In this document: positions 1 to 9,048 of the stretch, piece after piece
Layout of the letters: every line of letters begins with the position of its first letter
How positions within the stretch are numbered: the stretch's first letter is position 1
Origin: Planctomyces sp.
GTDB lineage: Bacteria > Planctomycetota > Planctomycetia > Planctomycetales > Planctomycetaceae
Reading direction: 5' to 3'
Length of the DNA: 64,000 nt
Assembly (NCBI GenBank): GCA_019636235.1
Contig: JAHBXW010000014.1
Coordinates: 1-64,000, forward strand
Notes under the pieces: model-generated
The model's input: only the letters and a program-made list of their open reading frames with translations
What the model was told of the DNA's origin: nothing
Database searches by the model: none
Made by a program: the position numbers and the translations under genes

Positions 1-272
1 GCCAGACCTTCAAGGATCTGCGAGGAGGCCTTCAGCTTGAGACGCATGAAGTCCTTGAGCCGCAACGGCAGGCGTCCGGTGACCTCGGGGTCTTCTTCAT
101 CGTCGACTTCTTCATCGTCCGCATCCGCAGTCGCCGGATCGTCCTCCTGCGCTGGATTGGCTTGTGCGGGAGGCGATTTCCCGGCCGGGTCCTCCGCCCG
201 AGTGCCCATCGACAAGATGGCGGCGAACACGACCAGTGCAGACAGGGACGCGAACCAGCGAAGACAGGTCAT
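1..272 (-). CDS. secreted hypothetical protein, 3' end off the window
   Basis: Partial gene read leftwards; its C-terminus lies outside the window and 90 codons are visible. The start at 272 is preceded by AAGGA about nine bases upstream. Residues 1 to about 23 form a typical signal peptide (MTCLRWFAS, then a hydrophobic stretch ending near TRAED). A Pro/Ala-rich linker and a very acidic tract (roughly residues 36-56, mostly D and E) follow, then RLPLRLKDFMRLKLKA, which looks like the start of a helical domain. I do not recognise the family. Acidic post-signal linkers are common in planctomycetal exported proteins, so an exported protein is likely, but no function can be given. Confidence 0.7.
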   Translation of the reverse strand, partial: MTCLRWFASLSALVVFAAILSMGTRAEDPAGKSPPAQANPAQEDDPATADADDEEVDDEEDPEVTGRLPLRLKDFMRLKLKASSQILEGL

Positions 273-497
273 GTCGGGATTCCTTGGAATGCGCTCTGCG
301 CAATGAACGGGGTCCGCCGACAGTCCATCAGGCAAACGCCGCGCCGAACGGCATCGCGCCCGGCGATGCCTCGGAATCCAAGCAATCCCACGCGCTGACG
401 GCGCAGACGATACGAAATTCATGCGTCCGACCGTGCGATTCGCGAAGCCGCGCGCGAATCCGCACACCGCACGACAGGCCAGTCGTCCCCGAGCCGA

Positions 498-2828
498 TCA
501 ATCCCGCTTGTCGAGAATCGCCGCCAGCAGTCGCGGGGGAGACATCGGCAGTTCGGTCATCCGCACGGCGACGGCGTCATGAATGGCCGCCGCGATCGCC
601 GCGGGAGGCGGGCAGATCGGCACTTCGCCGACGCCCCGCACGCCGTAGGGATGCACAGGGTTGGGAACCTCGACGATGATCGTCTCGATCTCCGGCAGAT
701 CGAAGCAGGTCGGAATCCGGTAATCGAGGTACGTCGAGTTCCGCATCATGCCCGACTCGTCGTACCAGTATTCCTCGTTCAAGGCCCAGCCGACGCCCTG
801 CGCGACGCCCCCCTGCATCTGCCCTTCGACGTAGCTGGGATGAATGGCGGTTCCGGCGTCCTGCACCGCCGTGTAGCGGAGGATTTCGACCTTGCCCGTG
901 TCGGGGTCGACTTCGACGTCGACGACATGCGCGCCGAACGAGCCGCCGCAGGTGTCCATGCTGATCGACGCGGTGGCCGCGATCGGTTCGCCGTTGTGCA
1001 GGCTCTTCGCGGCCAGCTCCTGGAAGCTGAGCTTCTCGCCGCCGGGACCCAGGATCGTTCCGTCCTCGTAGCGGACCGCGGCCGGATCGCATTCCCAGAT
1101 GACGGCGGCCCGTTCCCGCATCAGGTCGCGGATCTTGAGGCCCGCCATATGCGCGGCGGCGCCGGTCGTATGCGTCACGCGGCTGCCGCCGGTGACGTCC
1201 GTGTAGCCCACGCCGTCCGTGTCCGCGATGACCGGATTCACATCCTCGGCGGCAATGCCCAGCGTTTCGGCAAGCTGCATGGCGATGCTGGTCCGCGTCC
1301 CGCCGATGTCGGTCGAGCCCTCGACCAGCGACACCTTGCCGTCCGGGTTGACGGTCACAGTGACCGACGACTTGAACCCGACATTGAACCAGAACCCGCA
1401 GGCGACGCCGCGGCCGCGCTGCGCGTGCGGGACGGCGTATTTCGGCAGCCGGGAATGACCGTTGGCCTGCCGCTGCGTGCGGGGTCCGATCGGCGCCTTC
1501 CAGTGATCGCTGTCTCGAATCGCCTCCAGGCATTCGACCAGCCCGACGCGCGGGTAGACGACGCCGTCCACGCGGCGCGTGCCCTCCTTCGCCGCGTTCT
1601 TGAGCCGGAACTCCAGCGGATCCAGGCCCAGCTGCCGGGCGACTTCTTCGACGACGCTCTCCACCGCGAAGGCCGCGTTCGTCGAACCGGGCGCCCGGTA
1701 GGCGCTGGTCCGCGGCTTGTTGACGACGACATCGAACCCCTCCACGCGGGCATTCGGAACGTCGTAGCAGGAGAAGATGCACATGCAGCCGGGATTGATC
1801 GGGCTGCCGGGAAACGCGCCCGCCTCGTAGGCCAGCCAGGCGTCGGCGGCGACGATCCGGCCCCTGGCGTCGGCGCCGAGCTTCACCCGGATCGCCGAAC
1901 CGGGAGTCGGGCCGGTCGATTCGAACACGTCGGTGCGGCTCATCGTCACCCGCACCGGCCGGCCGCTCTTCTTCGACAGCAGCACGGCGACGGGCTGTTC
2001 GTAAACGGAGATCTTTCCGCCAAAGCCGCCGCCGATTTCCATCGGGACGACCTTGATGTTCGTCTGCGGGATGTGCAGCAGTTCGGCAACCTGCTGGCGG
2101 GCGGTGAACGAACCCTGCGTGCTGGTCCACAGCGTGACGTGTCCATCGCCATGCCACAGGGCCGTGCTGGTGTGAGGTTCGATATAGCCCTGGTGGACGG
2201 TGGCGGTCTGAAACTCCTTCTCGACGACGACCTTGGCCTTCTGGAAGGCCTCGTCCGGCGTGCCAACTTCGTAGAAGAACCGCTTGGCGACGTTGCTGGG
2301 CTGGGAGTTGATCCGTTCGCCGAATTCGTCGGTGTAGATGTCCGGATGCAGCAGGGCCGCCTCGGGCCGCATGGCGGCGCGGACGTCCATGACGGCAGGC
2401 AGCGGCTCGTAGTCGACCTTGATTTTGCGGGCCGCCTCTTCGGCGATGTGGCGGTTGTCGGCGGCGACGGCGGCGACGGGATGCCCGCGGTACAGAACCT
2501 TTTCGTCCGCCAGGATGTTGGCCCGCAGGTGCTTCATGATGGCCGCGCCCTCGCCCAGCTCGACGACGCGATCCCCCTGCGCGGGCAGATCGGCGCTGGT
2601 GAGGACGGCGTGCACGCCCGGCGTGGCGAGCGCCTCGCTGGCGTCGATCGAGCGGATCTTCGCGTGCGCATGCGGGCTGCGGAGAATGAAGCCCTCGAGG
2701 CAGCCGGTCAGCGTGGTGTCGGCGCCATACCGGGCGCGGCCGGTGACCTTGTCGGCCCCGTCGTGGCGGATGGGCCGTGTCCCGATGACCTTGTAGCGGG
2801 GAGTCTTCGTCTTGGACGTGCGGGCCAT
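498..2828 (-). CDS. xanthine dehydrogenase-family molybdopterin-binding subunit
   Basis: Large subunit of a molybdenum hydroxylase (xanthine dehydrogenase / aldehyde oxidase / CO dehydrogenase superfamily), 776 aa, a usual length. The N-terminal a/b-hammerhead region spans about residues 20-130 (VTGRARYGAD, RSPHAHAKI), followed by the molybdopterin-binding region with IGGGFGGK and, near the C-terminus, GVGE at 732-735 whose Glu735 matches the catalytic glutamate of the family. No TAT signal is seen, so it is probably cytoplasmic. It ends a minus-strand run that includes an ABM-type monooxygenase 81 bases upstream. The [2Fe-2S] subunit is not in the window; a FAD subunit of the same superfamily sits at 26783-27658. 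The substrate cannot be told from sequence. Confidence 0.9.
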   Translation of the reverse strand: MARTSKTKTPRYKVIGTRPIRHDGADKVTGRARYGADTTLTGCLEGFILRSPHAHAKIRSIDASEALATPGVHAVLTSADLPAQGDRVVELGEGAAIMKHLRANILADEKVLYRGHPVAAVAADNRHIAEEAARKIKVDYEPLPAVMDVRAAMRPEAALLHPDIYTDEFGERINSQPSNVAKRFFYEVGTPDEAFQKAKVVVEKEFQTATVHQGYIEPHTSTALWHGDGHVTLWTSTQGSFTARQQVAELLHIPQTNIKVVPMEIGGGFGGKISVYEQPVAVLLSKKSGRPVRVTMSRTDVFESTGPTPGSAIRVKLGADARGRIVAADAWLAYEAGAFPGSPINPGCMCIFSCYDVPNARVEGFDVVVNKPRTSAYRAPGSTNAAFAVESVVEEVARQLGLDPLEFRLKNAAKEGTRRVDGVVYPRVGLVECLEAIRDSDHWKAPIGPRTQRQANGHSRLPKYAVPHAQRGRGVACGFWFNVGFKSSVTVTVNPDGKVSLVEGSTDIGGTRTSIAMQLAETLGIAAEDVNPVIADTDGVGYTDVTGGSRVTHTTGAAAHMAGLKIRDLMRERAAVIWECDPAAVRYEDGTILGPGGEKLSFQELAAKSLHNGEPIAATASISMDTCGGSFGAHVVDVEVDPDTGKVEILRYTAVQDAGTAIHPSYVEGQMQGGVAQGVGWALNEEYWYDESGMMRNSTYLDYRIPTCFDLPEIETIIVEVPNPVHPYGVRGVGEVPICPPPAAIAAAIHDAVAVRMTELPMSPPRLLAAILDKRD

Positions 2829-2909
2829 GGGCGGGTCACTGGAGACGGAAAGGAGTTGCGGGGGACTTGGGGCCGCTGCTGAACATGGAAGAAGATCGCG
2901 GCGACCGCG

Positions 2910-3200
2910 TCAACCGCTGACGAGTTGCGAGCGATGCGGCGTGCGTTCGACCAGGGGCAGCACCTGCGGATGGTAGACCGTGGTGTAGGCGTGCGCGGTG
3001 CGGTGCACGTCGAGGGCCGCGTCCGATTCCCAGCGCTCCACGAGCAGGAACGTCCGTGGATCGTTCTCGGAGTGGTACACCTCGAACCGCAGGCAGCCCG
3101 GCTCGGCGCGCGACAACCGCGCCTGCTCGGACAGCAGCTCGCGAACCCGCGGGACGTCCGCATCGGATTTCACCGTCAGCACGACATTCACGTAGACCAT
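2910..3200 (-). CDS. antibiotic biosynthesis monooxygenase (ABM/YgiN-like) protein
   Basis: A 96-aa single ABM domain of the dimeric ferredoxin-like a+b barrel fold. Family marks are the N-terminal strand VYVNVVLTVK, the central EPGCLRFEVYHS and the strand FLLVERWES, followed by the helix start AALDVHRTAHAY. Family members include quinol monooxygenases such as YgiN, haem-degrading enzymes and many uncharacterised stress proteins, so the reaction is unknown. It lies between the signal peptidase at 3252-5066 and the molybdenum hydroxylase at 498-2828, all on one strand with gaps under 100 bases, so co-transcription is plausible. Confidence 0.85.
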   Translation of the reverse strand: MVYVNVVLTVKSDADVPRVRELLSEQARLSRAEPGCLRFEVYHSENDPRTFLLVERWESDAALDVHRTAHAYTTVYHPQVLPLVERTPHRSQLVSG

Positions 3201-3251
3201 GGCGATTCCTGCAGAACGCGATTCCAGTGCCTGCCTCGTCCGCCGACCGCC

Positions 3252-5066
3252 TCAGCGGATGCGGCGCATCCTGTCCACCTGCGGGTAGAAGGGGACCGTC
3301 CATTTGGGGTAGTCCTTGACCTTCTCGGCGACCCGTTCGCGATTCTTGTCGAATCGGTCGGTCTCCTCCTTGTGATACACGAGGGGATACCCGCGGCCGT
3401 TGTTCAGGAACGGCACGCCGTGCGGCCAGTAGATGAAGAAGGCCCGTCCGACGAGGTGCCGGCGCGGCACGGATTGCATGCCGTGCTTCCACTCCCGGCT
3501 GTCGCGGCTGCGGGGGCTGTTGTCGCCCAGCGCGAGGAACCCGTCCTCATCGACCTGCAGTTCGACGGTTTCATCCAGCTGGTCCTGGAAGAAGCGGCCC
3601 CATTCCGCGGGAGAATCCAGGAGATCCTCCAGCCGGCGGTGCCGCAAGCCCATCGGATCGCTGTGTCCGCGGTAATAGATGTCGCGCTCCAGCCGCAGAT
3701 TGCGGACGATGGCCGTCAGTCCCTGCGCGCCGATGCCCACGGGACACAGGTCGCTGTCCTGCGGCAGCGTCAGCCCGGTGGCCGGGTTCCGCACCAGTTC
3801 CGCGCCGGGGCCGAAATCGACGAGCTGGTCATTCACCCACAGACACAGCCGGTCATCGGCGTTGGAGAAGCTGATGTCGACGTCGCTGGCGTCGCCGGGA
3901 TCGAACGCGCCGGCCGCGAGTTCCCGTTCCTGATTGGGATCGAGCCCCTGGTTGATTTCGAAGATCCGGGCGATGCCGTCGCGCATGCCCAGCCGGGCAC
4001 GGTAAAAGTGCACGCCCTCGCAGATCTCAATCACCAGCTCGCCGTTGTCTGACACATCGCCGACTCCGACGGTGAAGTTGACCGTCAGATCGCCGACCCA
4101 GAAGGGCCCCAGGTCAAAGGTATCTCCCAGATCGGGTTGCTGCTCGCGGGAGGACGTGGCGTTGTAGCCGCAGAAGTCGCTGATCAGACGGGCTTTCGGC
4201 TCGGGCGGACGTTCATCGCTGAAATTCTTCCAGTCCGCGGGGAACGGCACGAAGTGGCGGTAGCGCAGCCAGCGGGTCTCGTCCGCCGCCTTGCGCTCCA
4301 ACCGGTAGACGCGCTGTTCGGGCGTGCGGGTCCAGCCTTCGGCGGACTCGGTCCAGCCCCCGACCCCGCCCCCGGCGTCGTCGGCGCGGACCACCGGCGA
4401 CCAGCGCTCGGGCCAGCCGGCGGACAGCAGGTTCGTCGGCGGGTGCGCGTCATCGTAGACGGGAATCTGCAGCCGGCGCTGCTTGCCGGGATCCTGCTTG
4501 CGGAGAATCTGCTCGGACGGCCCGTCGGCGCGAAACAGGTCCCCGTGGCGGATGCGGATCGTCTCCCCCGGCAGGCCGACGAGCCGCTTGATGTAGTTCA
4601 CATCCGGCTCTTCCGGGAACTTGAAGACGAACACGTCCCAGCGCAGCGGCTCGCCGATCTCGTACGGAAACTTGTTGACCAGAATGCGGTCGCCATTGAA
4701 GGCCAGCTCGTCTTTGAGCTGCGTGTTCTCGAACCGGCAGTTCGGGCAGAGCGCGGACTGCAGCCGGGCGTTGTGACGCAGCAGGCCGCTGTCCGGATCG
4801 TATTCGTCGCTGGCGCCGACCACGATGTGGCAGCCGCACTGGACGCAGTCCGCCTCCTTGTGGCGTCCGTACAGCGTGGGCGCCATCGATCCGGTCGGGA
4901 TCACGAAGGCTTCGGCTTCGAACGTCCGGAACAGGAACGCGAGGATGAACGCGAACACGATCGATTCCATCGTGTCGCGCAGGCTCTCCCTGCGCGGTTC
5001 CTGCACGGCCGGGACGACGACCGTGGATTTGGCAGGCGCGGGTTTGGCCTGAGGCGCAGTAGCCAT
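3252..5066 (-). CDS. lepB: signal peptidase I with zinc-ribbon insert and large extra domain
   Basis: Type I leader peptidase of 604 aa, about twice the usual size. One membrane anchor spans roughly residues 33-52. The catalytic Ser60 is in PTGSMAPTLYG and the general-base Lys132 in GDRILVNKF; the usual region after Lys is intact (KRLVGLPGE) and the C-terminal signature GDNSPRSRDS begins at 514. Two insertions stand out. A CxxC...CxxC unit (Cys74/77 and Cys107/110) sits between Ser and Lys. About 300 residues separate the LVGLPGE region from GDNS and contain strands resembling a lectin/glucanase-like sandwich (DLTVNFTVGVGD, LCLWVNDQLVDFG). A paralogue lies immediately upstream. Expected to cleave exported preproteins at the cytoplasmic membrane. 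Confidence 0.9.
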   Translation of the reverse strand: MATAPQAKPAPAKSTVVVPAVQEPRRESLRDTMESIVFAFILAFLFRTFEAEAFVIPTGSMAPTLYGRHKEADCVQCGCHIVVGASDEYDPDSGLLRHNARLQSALCPNCRFENTQLKDELAFNGDRILVNKFPYEIGEPLRWDVFVFKFPEEPDVNYIKRLVGLPGETIRIRHGDLFRADGPSEQILRKQDPGKQRRLQIPVYDDAHPPTNLLSAGWPERWSPVVRADDAGGGVGGWTESAEGWTRTPEQRVYRLERKAADETRWLRYRHFVPFPADWKNFSDERPPEPKARLISDFCGYNATSSREQQPDLGDTFDLGPFWVGDLTVNFTVGVGDVSDNGELVIEICEGVHFYRARLGMRDGIARIFEINQGLDPNQERELAAGAFDPGDASDVDISFSNADDRLCLWVNDQLVDFGPGAELVRNPATGLTLPQDSDLCPVGIGAQGLTAIVRNLRLERDIYYRGHSDPMGLRHRRLEDLLDSPAEWGRFFQDQLDETVELQVDEDGFLALGDNSPRSRDSREWKHGMQSVPRRHLVGRAFFIYWPHGVPFLNNGRGYPLVYHKEETDRFDKNRERVAEKVKDYPKWTVPFYPQVDRMRRIR

Positions 5067-5230
5067 TCGAAAGATGCCGGCAATTGGGGAGTGAACTCTT
5101 CGCCGCGGCCCGGAAAGCCGCGCCCGAACGCCGCTCGATGCGCTCCGGAAACAGGCCGCACGGGCCGAGCCGGAAATTCATCCATCGGACTTCAGGACCG
5201 CATGGCGAACGTCACGCCGCAGCCTGCGGA

Positions 5231-6928
5231 TCAACGAATATATCGGACCCGGGAGAAGTCCGGTATCCGAACGAACCGCCGCTTCCCAAACAGCTCAAAT
5301 TCCGCCTGCTGCGACGGCAGATGCACGATCAGCGGCTTGCCGACCAGGTCCCCGCGCCGCACGCCGGGTCGGTCCCAGCAGCGGCTGTCGATCGACACCG
5401 GGCTGTTGTCCCCCAGCACATAGAATTCGTCTCCCGCCAGCTGGTGCGGGGTCTCGGTGCGGGCCTTCGGCGTGTAATACACGTCCCGGTGCACGCGCAG
5501 GGAAGTGATGCGCAGCGGGCCGTCCGCGGCGCCCACTCGAATCGGCCGCCGCGGGACCGGATACGACGGATGCCCCTCGAACCGCACCGCGGGCAGCAGC
5601 GGCGCGCCGTCGACCGCGACCAGAAACTCTCCGTCCACCAGCGATGTCTCAATCAGCCGGGCCTCGCCCGCGTTCCCGTCCGGCAGCGACGCGTGCTGCA
5701 GCGGCTGGTTCCGCTCCGCGTCCCGCAGCTCAACCTGTCCGCTCGCGAAATCGAATTCGACCTGCATCCGCGTGTGGCCATCGTCCATTTCGATCGCCAG
5801 CCGCCCCGCCCCCGCTTCGGGAACGGCCGTCAGCTCCAGCAGCAGATCGCGGACGATATAGCCCGCGTCCGGCGCATGCGCCGGGTTGTAGCCGTAGTCG
5901 TCCGTGATCGGCGCCTCGTGCGAGGCCTCGGCAAGCTCCAGAATCGCCCGGCGAAACGCCTCGTCCGAGGACTTCCTCAGCCAGCGGTCCCGGTCCACGT
6001 CCGACAGCACGCCCGTGCAAGACAGCGTCCGGTCATCCAGCCCACAGGTGATCGCGTCCCCCGCGATGGGACGCGGCCCCGCGTCCGCCGGCCAGCGTTC
6101 CAGCGCTACGCGCGTCACATGCCGTCCGCCGCTGCGCACCCAATGCCGGAACGTCAGCCAGTCGTAGTCGGGGTCGTCCGCGATGCCGGACACCGACGCA
6201 TCCGGCGTCGCGGATGCCGCGGCGGCGAAGTTCAATCCCGTTCGCGACACGGTCCAGCGCGACGTCTCTCCCGACGGGGCCCAGCGCGGCCGCCAGTCGG
6301 ACGCCGGCCGCTCGGGCTGATGCGCCAGATCATCCACGAGAATTCGCATGCCGCGCAGGACGGACAACGACCGCGCTGGCCGCTGGCCGTCAATCCACAC
6401 GTCGCCGTCGCGGATCTCGACGCGTTCGCCCGGCAGGCCGACGACGCGTTTGACGTAGGGCTGCAAAGGGTCTTCGGGATTCCGGAATACAATCGCCTCC
6501 CACCGCCGGGGATCGCGGAGGTCGTAGGCGTGTTTGTGAACCATCAGCTGGTCCCCCTCATTCTGGGGGAACTCGTCGATGTCGATGCGGTTGAAGCCGC
6601 AGTTCGGGCAGGTCGCCAGTCCGCGGCGCGCGTCGTCGCCGTACAGGTCCTGCGCCTGAGCGGCGCTTCGCGAGTCGTCGTCGATCTGCACGCCCGAGGC
6701 GAAATGCAGGCGGCAGTCGGGGCATTCCACCTGCCGGTGATACCCCAGCAGGAACGGGGCCATCGAGCCCGTCGAAATCAGGTACCCCTCCGCGACAAGT
6801 TCGCGAAACGACAGCACGGCGATCGCCAGCACGATCAACGATTCCACGAACTGACGGACCAGACCGGGAACTGGCCCGCCCTGCTGCGCCGGCTCTGTTG
6901 TCGCCCGCTCGCCAAACATTCCCGTCAT
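5231..6928 (-). CDS. second signal peptidase I paralogue with the same two inserts
   Basis: A 565-aa type I signal peptidase, tandem with and 164 bases upstream of the one at 3252-5066. A single anchor spans about residues 27-46. Catalytic Ser55 lies in STGSMAPFLLG and Lys132 in GDQLMVHKH, with KRVVGLPGE following and GDNSPVSIDS at 506. It too carries a Cys pair unit between the catalytic residues (Cys69/72 and Cys107/110) and an insert of about 300 residues before GDNS, with strands such as RLAIEMDDG and LRVHRDVYYTP. The inserts are clearly diverged from the neighbour, suggesting different substrates or partners. ATG codons at residues 1 and 4 are both possible starts; no strong Shine-Dalgarno is present. 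Confidence 0.88.
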   Translation of the reverse strand: MTGMFGERATTEPAQQGGPVPGLVRQFVESLIVLAIAVLSFRELVAEGYLISTGSMAPFLLGYHRQVECPDCRLHFASGVQIDDDSRSAAQAQDLYGDDARRGLATCPNCGFNRIDIDEFPQNEGDQLMVHKHAYDLRDPRRWEAIVFRNPEDPLQPYVKRVVGLPGERVEIRDGDVWIDGQRPARSLSVLRGMRILVDDLAHQPERPASDWRPRWAPSGETSRWTVSRTGLNFAAAASATPDASVSGIADDPDYDWLTFRHWVRSGGRHVTRVALERWPADAGPRPIAGDAITCGLDDRTLSCTGVLSDVDRDRWLRKSSDEAFRRAILELAEASHEAPITDDYGYNPAHAPDAGYIVRDLLLELTAVPEAGAGRLAIEMDDGHTRMQVEFDFASGQVELRDAERNQPLQHASLPDGNAGEARLIETSLVDGEFLVAVDGAPLLPAVRFEGHPSYPVPRRPIRVGAADGPLRITSLRVHRDVYYTPKARTETPHQLAGDEFYVLGDNSPVSIDSRCWDRPGVRRGDLVGKPLIVHLPSQQAEFELFGKRRFVRIPDFSRVRYIR

Positions 6929-7444
6929 GTCGCCTGAGAACGAACCCGGATCGCCGTCGCACCGGACTTGCCGGTCATGACGATTCTAACGCCTGTGGGG
7001 AATCTGAGGGAATGGGGAGCTGCAACACCCGCCGGCGGGGGTGCATTCGCTGAATGGTGGGGGCATCCGGCGAAGGTGAGGGATTTCCAGAAGGTGTGCC
7101 AGCAGCCGTTGCCGAAGACCCCAGCTGCCCGGCGACGTGAAGCTTGCGTCAGGGCCTCACGCGCCCAATCGCCCGGCGATTTCTGTGCCAGCACCATTCC
7201 CCCCGTCGGCGATGAAGATTCGCTCCAGGGCCTGGCGAGTCCGCAGCGGCAGGCCGCACGGAACAGGCTGGCCCTGAACCGCTGGGAACGCAGTTCCACA
7301 ACAAGGAGGGCGCCTCTCTGGGCATCCGCACCACCACGGATTGGCGACGACACCCGCCGTGTCGCGGCCGGCGGCGTGTTGACGGTCCCCCGTCGGAGTT
7401 CAATAATCGCCCGGCAGGTTCCACGTCTCACGAAAGATCGATTC
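6929..7444. other. 516-base spacer between divergent lepB-like gene and trpB
   Basis: The frame of trpB stays open upstream to 6968, but its translation has no resemblance to a TrpB N-terminus. Other frames here are short and compositionally poor. No hairpin terminator or clear promoter is visible by eye. Presumably it contains the promoters of both flanking genes. Confidence 0.5.
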
Positions 7445-8665
7445 ATGGCGGTGGCGAGCACTTCGCCGGCGACGCGCAACGTCCCGGATGAGCGGGGACG
7501 CTTCGGCGAATTCGGACGCCGCTTCGTCCCGGAAACGCTGATGTTCGCGCTCGACCAGCTCACGGCCGAGTACGACAAGGCGAAGCAGGATCCGACGTTC
7601 CAGCAGACGCTGGACGGGCTGCTCAAGACGTTCGTCGGGCGTCCCAACCCGCTGTATTTCGCGGAACGGCTCACGCAGCGCTGCGGCGGCGCGCAGATCT
7701 GGCTGAAGCGCGAGGACCTGAACCACACGGGCGCCCACAAGATCAACAACACGATCGGCCAGGCGCTGCTGACGCTCCGGATGGGCAAGCCCCGCGTGAT
7801 CGCCGAAACGGGCGCCGGACAGCACGGCGTGGCGACGGCCGTGGCCTGCGCGCGGTTCGGCCTGGAATGCGTCGTCTACATGGGCGAGGAGGACATCCGC
7901 CGCCAGAAGCTGAACGTGTTCAACATGCGGACGATGGGGGCCGAGGTCCGATCCGTGACGAGCGGTTCGCGGACGCTGCGGGACGCGATCAACGAGGCGT
8001 TCCGGGACTGGATGTCTTCGGTGGAGAACACGAACTACATCATCGGCTCGGTGGTCGGGCCGCATCCGTTCCCGATGATCGTCCGCGATTTCCAGTCAGT
8101 GATCGGCCGGGAAGCCCGGGCGCAGTCGCTGGAAGCGCTGGGACGCCTGCCGGACGAGGTCGTGGCCTGCGTGGGGGGCGGATCGAATTCGGCCGGCATG
8201 TTCTATCCGTTCATCGAGGACGAGGGCGTGACGCTGACCGGCATCGAAGCCGGCGGCCGCGGGCCAAACCCGGGCGATCACGCCAGCACGCTGTCCTATG
8301 GGGCCAAGGGGGTGCTGCACGGCAGCTACAGCTACGTGCTGCAGGACGCGGACGGCCAGACGATGGACGTGCACTCGATTTCCGCGGGGCTGGACTATCC
8401 GGGGGTGGGGCCGGAGCACAGCTACTGGAAGGATGCGGGTCGGGTGCAGTACACGAACATTCTCGATCACGAGGCGCTGGAGGCGTTCCATCTGCTGGCT
8501 CGTTCTGAGGGCATTCTGCCGGCGATCGAGAGTTCGCACGCGATCGCGTACGCGCTGAAGGCGGCGAAACGGCGGTCAAAGGACGAGGCGATCGTCGTGT
8601 GCCTGTCGGGCCGGGGCGACAAGGACGTGTATGAAGTCGCGCGTCTGTCGGGCCAGGAGATCTGA
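7445..8665 (+). CDS. trpB: tryptophan synthase beta chain
   Basis: PLP enzyme joining indole and serine to make tryptophan. The ATG at 7445 gives 406 aa, the normal length for the TrpB1 type, and begins shortly before the conserved [16 protein letters not shown]. The PLP-binding lysine is Lys99 in NHTGAHKIN, and the phosphate-cupping loop [10 protein letters not shown] is intact, as are ETGAGQHG and the C-terminal LSGRGDKD. The open frame extends further upstream but that part is unlike the family, so the internal ATG is preferred. No trpA or other trp gene is nearby; the gene stands alone between a divergent signal peptidase and a repeat-bearing spacer. Scattered trp genes are common in planctomycetes. 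Confidence 0.97.
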   Translation: MAVASTSPATRNVPDERGRFGEFGRRFVPETLMFALDQLTAEYDKAKQDPTFQQTLDGLLKTFVGRPNPLYFAERLTQRCGGAQIWLKREDLNHTGAHKINNTIGQALLTLRMGKPRVIAETGAGQHGVATAVACARFGLECVVYMGEEDIRRQKLNVFNMRTMGAEVRSVTSGSRTLRDAINEAFRDWMSSVENTNYIIGSVVGPHPFPMIVRDFQSVIGREARAQSLEALGRLPDEVVACVGGGSNSAGMFYPFIEDEGVTLTGIEAGGRGPNPGDHASTLSYGAKGVLHGSYSYVLQDADGQTMDVHSISAGLDYPGVGPEHSYWKDAGRVQYTNILDHEALEAFHLLARSEGILPAIESSHAIAYALKAAKRRSKDEAIVVCLSGRGDKDVYEVARLSGQEI

Positions 8666-9048
8666 GGGGGCCCGCGATCGGTGGGCCGCGGCCGCGAAGA
8701 GATGTCACCACGGATTCGACGGATCAGACGGATTCGCACAGCGGATCGCGTCCGCCCCAGAGAGTGGTCCGCCTCCCGGTCTGTGAGTTTTGTTTCTTTC
8801 CTGCCTTTCGTGGTCAGAACTCTTTCCTGAATCAGGCAGGAAAGGGAACCACGAAATCGACGAAAGACACGAAACAGTCCACGCTATCGGCGTGCTGTTT
8901 GAACCTCAACCTTGCGGTTTCCGGGTCTCGCGGCGTCGCGGCGGACTGTTGGTTGAGTGCGATGCGCTGCCCTGGACCATCCGTGCAATCCCTTTGATCC
9001 GTGGTTCAAACGATTGACCGGAGAACGAGGAGGAACCACGGCTCCCGG
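8666..9048. repeat. nested palindromic intergenic repeat (ATCCGT / CACGAAA type), copy 1
   Basis: Noncoding spacer between the convergent trpB and the gene at 9049. An outer arm at 8707-8733 (ACCACGGATTCGACGGAT...) is mirrored by 8979-9006 (ATCCGTGC...GATCCGTGGTT). Inside, 8804-8829 (CCTTTCGTGGTC...TTTCCTG) is mirrored by about 8833-8857 (CAGGCAGGAAAGG...ACCACGAAA), followed by CGACGAAAGACACGAAACA. The same word set recurs at 55074-55238. It could fold as an extended cruciform or RNA hairpin and may act as a terminator between convergent genes, which is inference. Confidence 0.75.

Noticed and set aside
579-2882. 767-aa frame antisense to the molybdenum hydroxylase gene, and similar long antisense frames (9001-11223, 50987-54022)
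   Set aside because: Protein composition is Arg/Gly/Asp-rich noise and the true genes on the other strand carry clear motifs; high GC3 creates such frames.
6968-7444. Longer TrpB start giving a 565-aa protein
   Set aside because: The extra 159 residues do not resemble any TrpB and are Arg/Ala-rich; the ATG at 7445 gives the family length.
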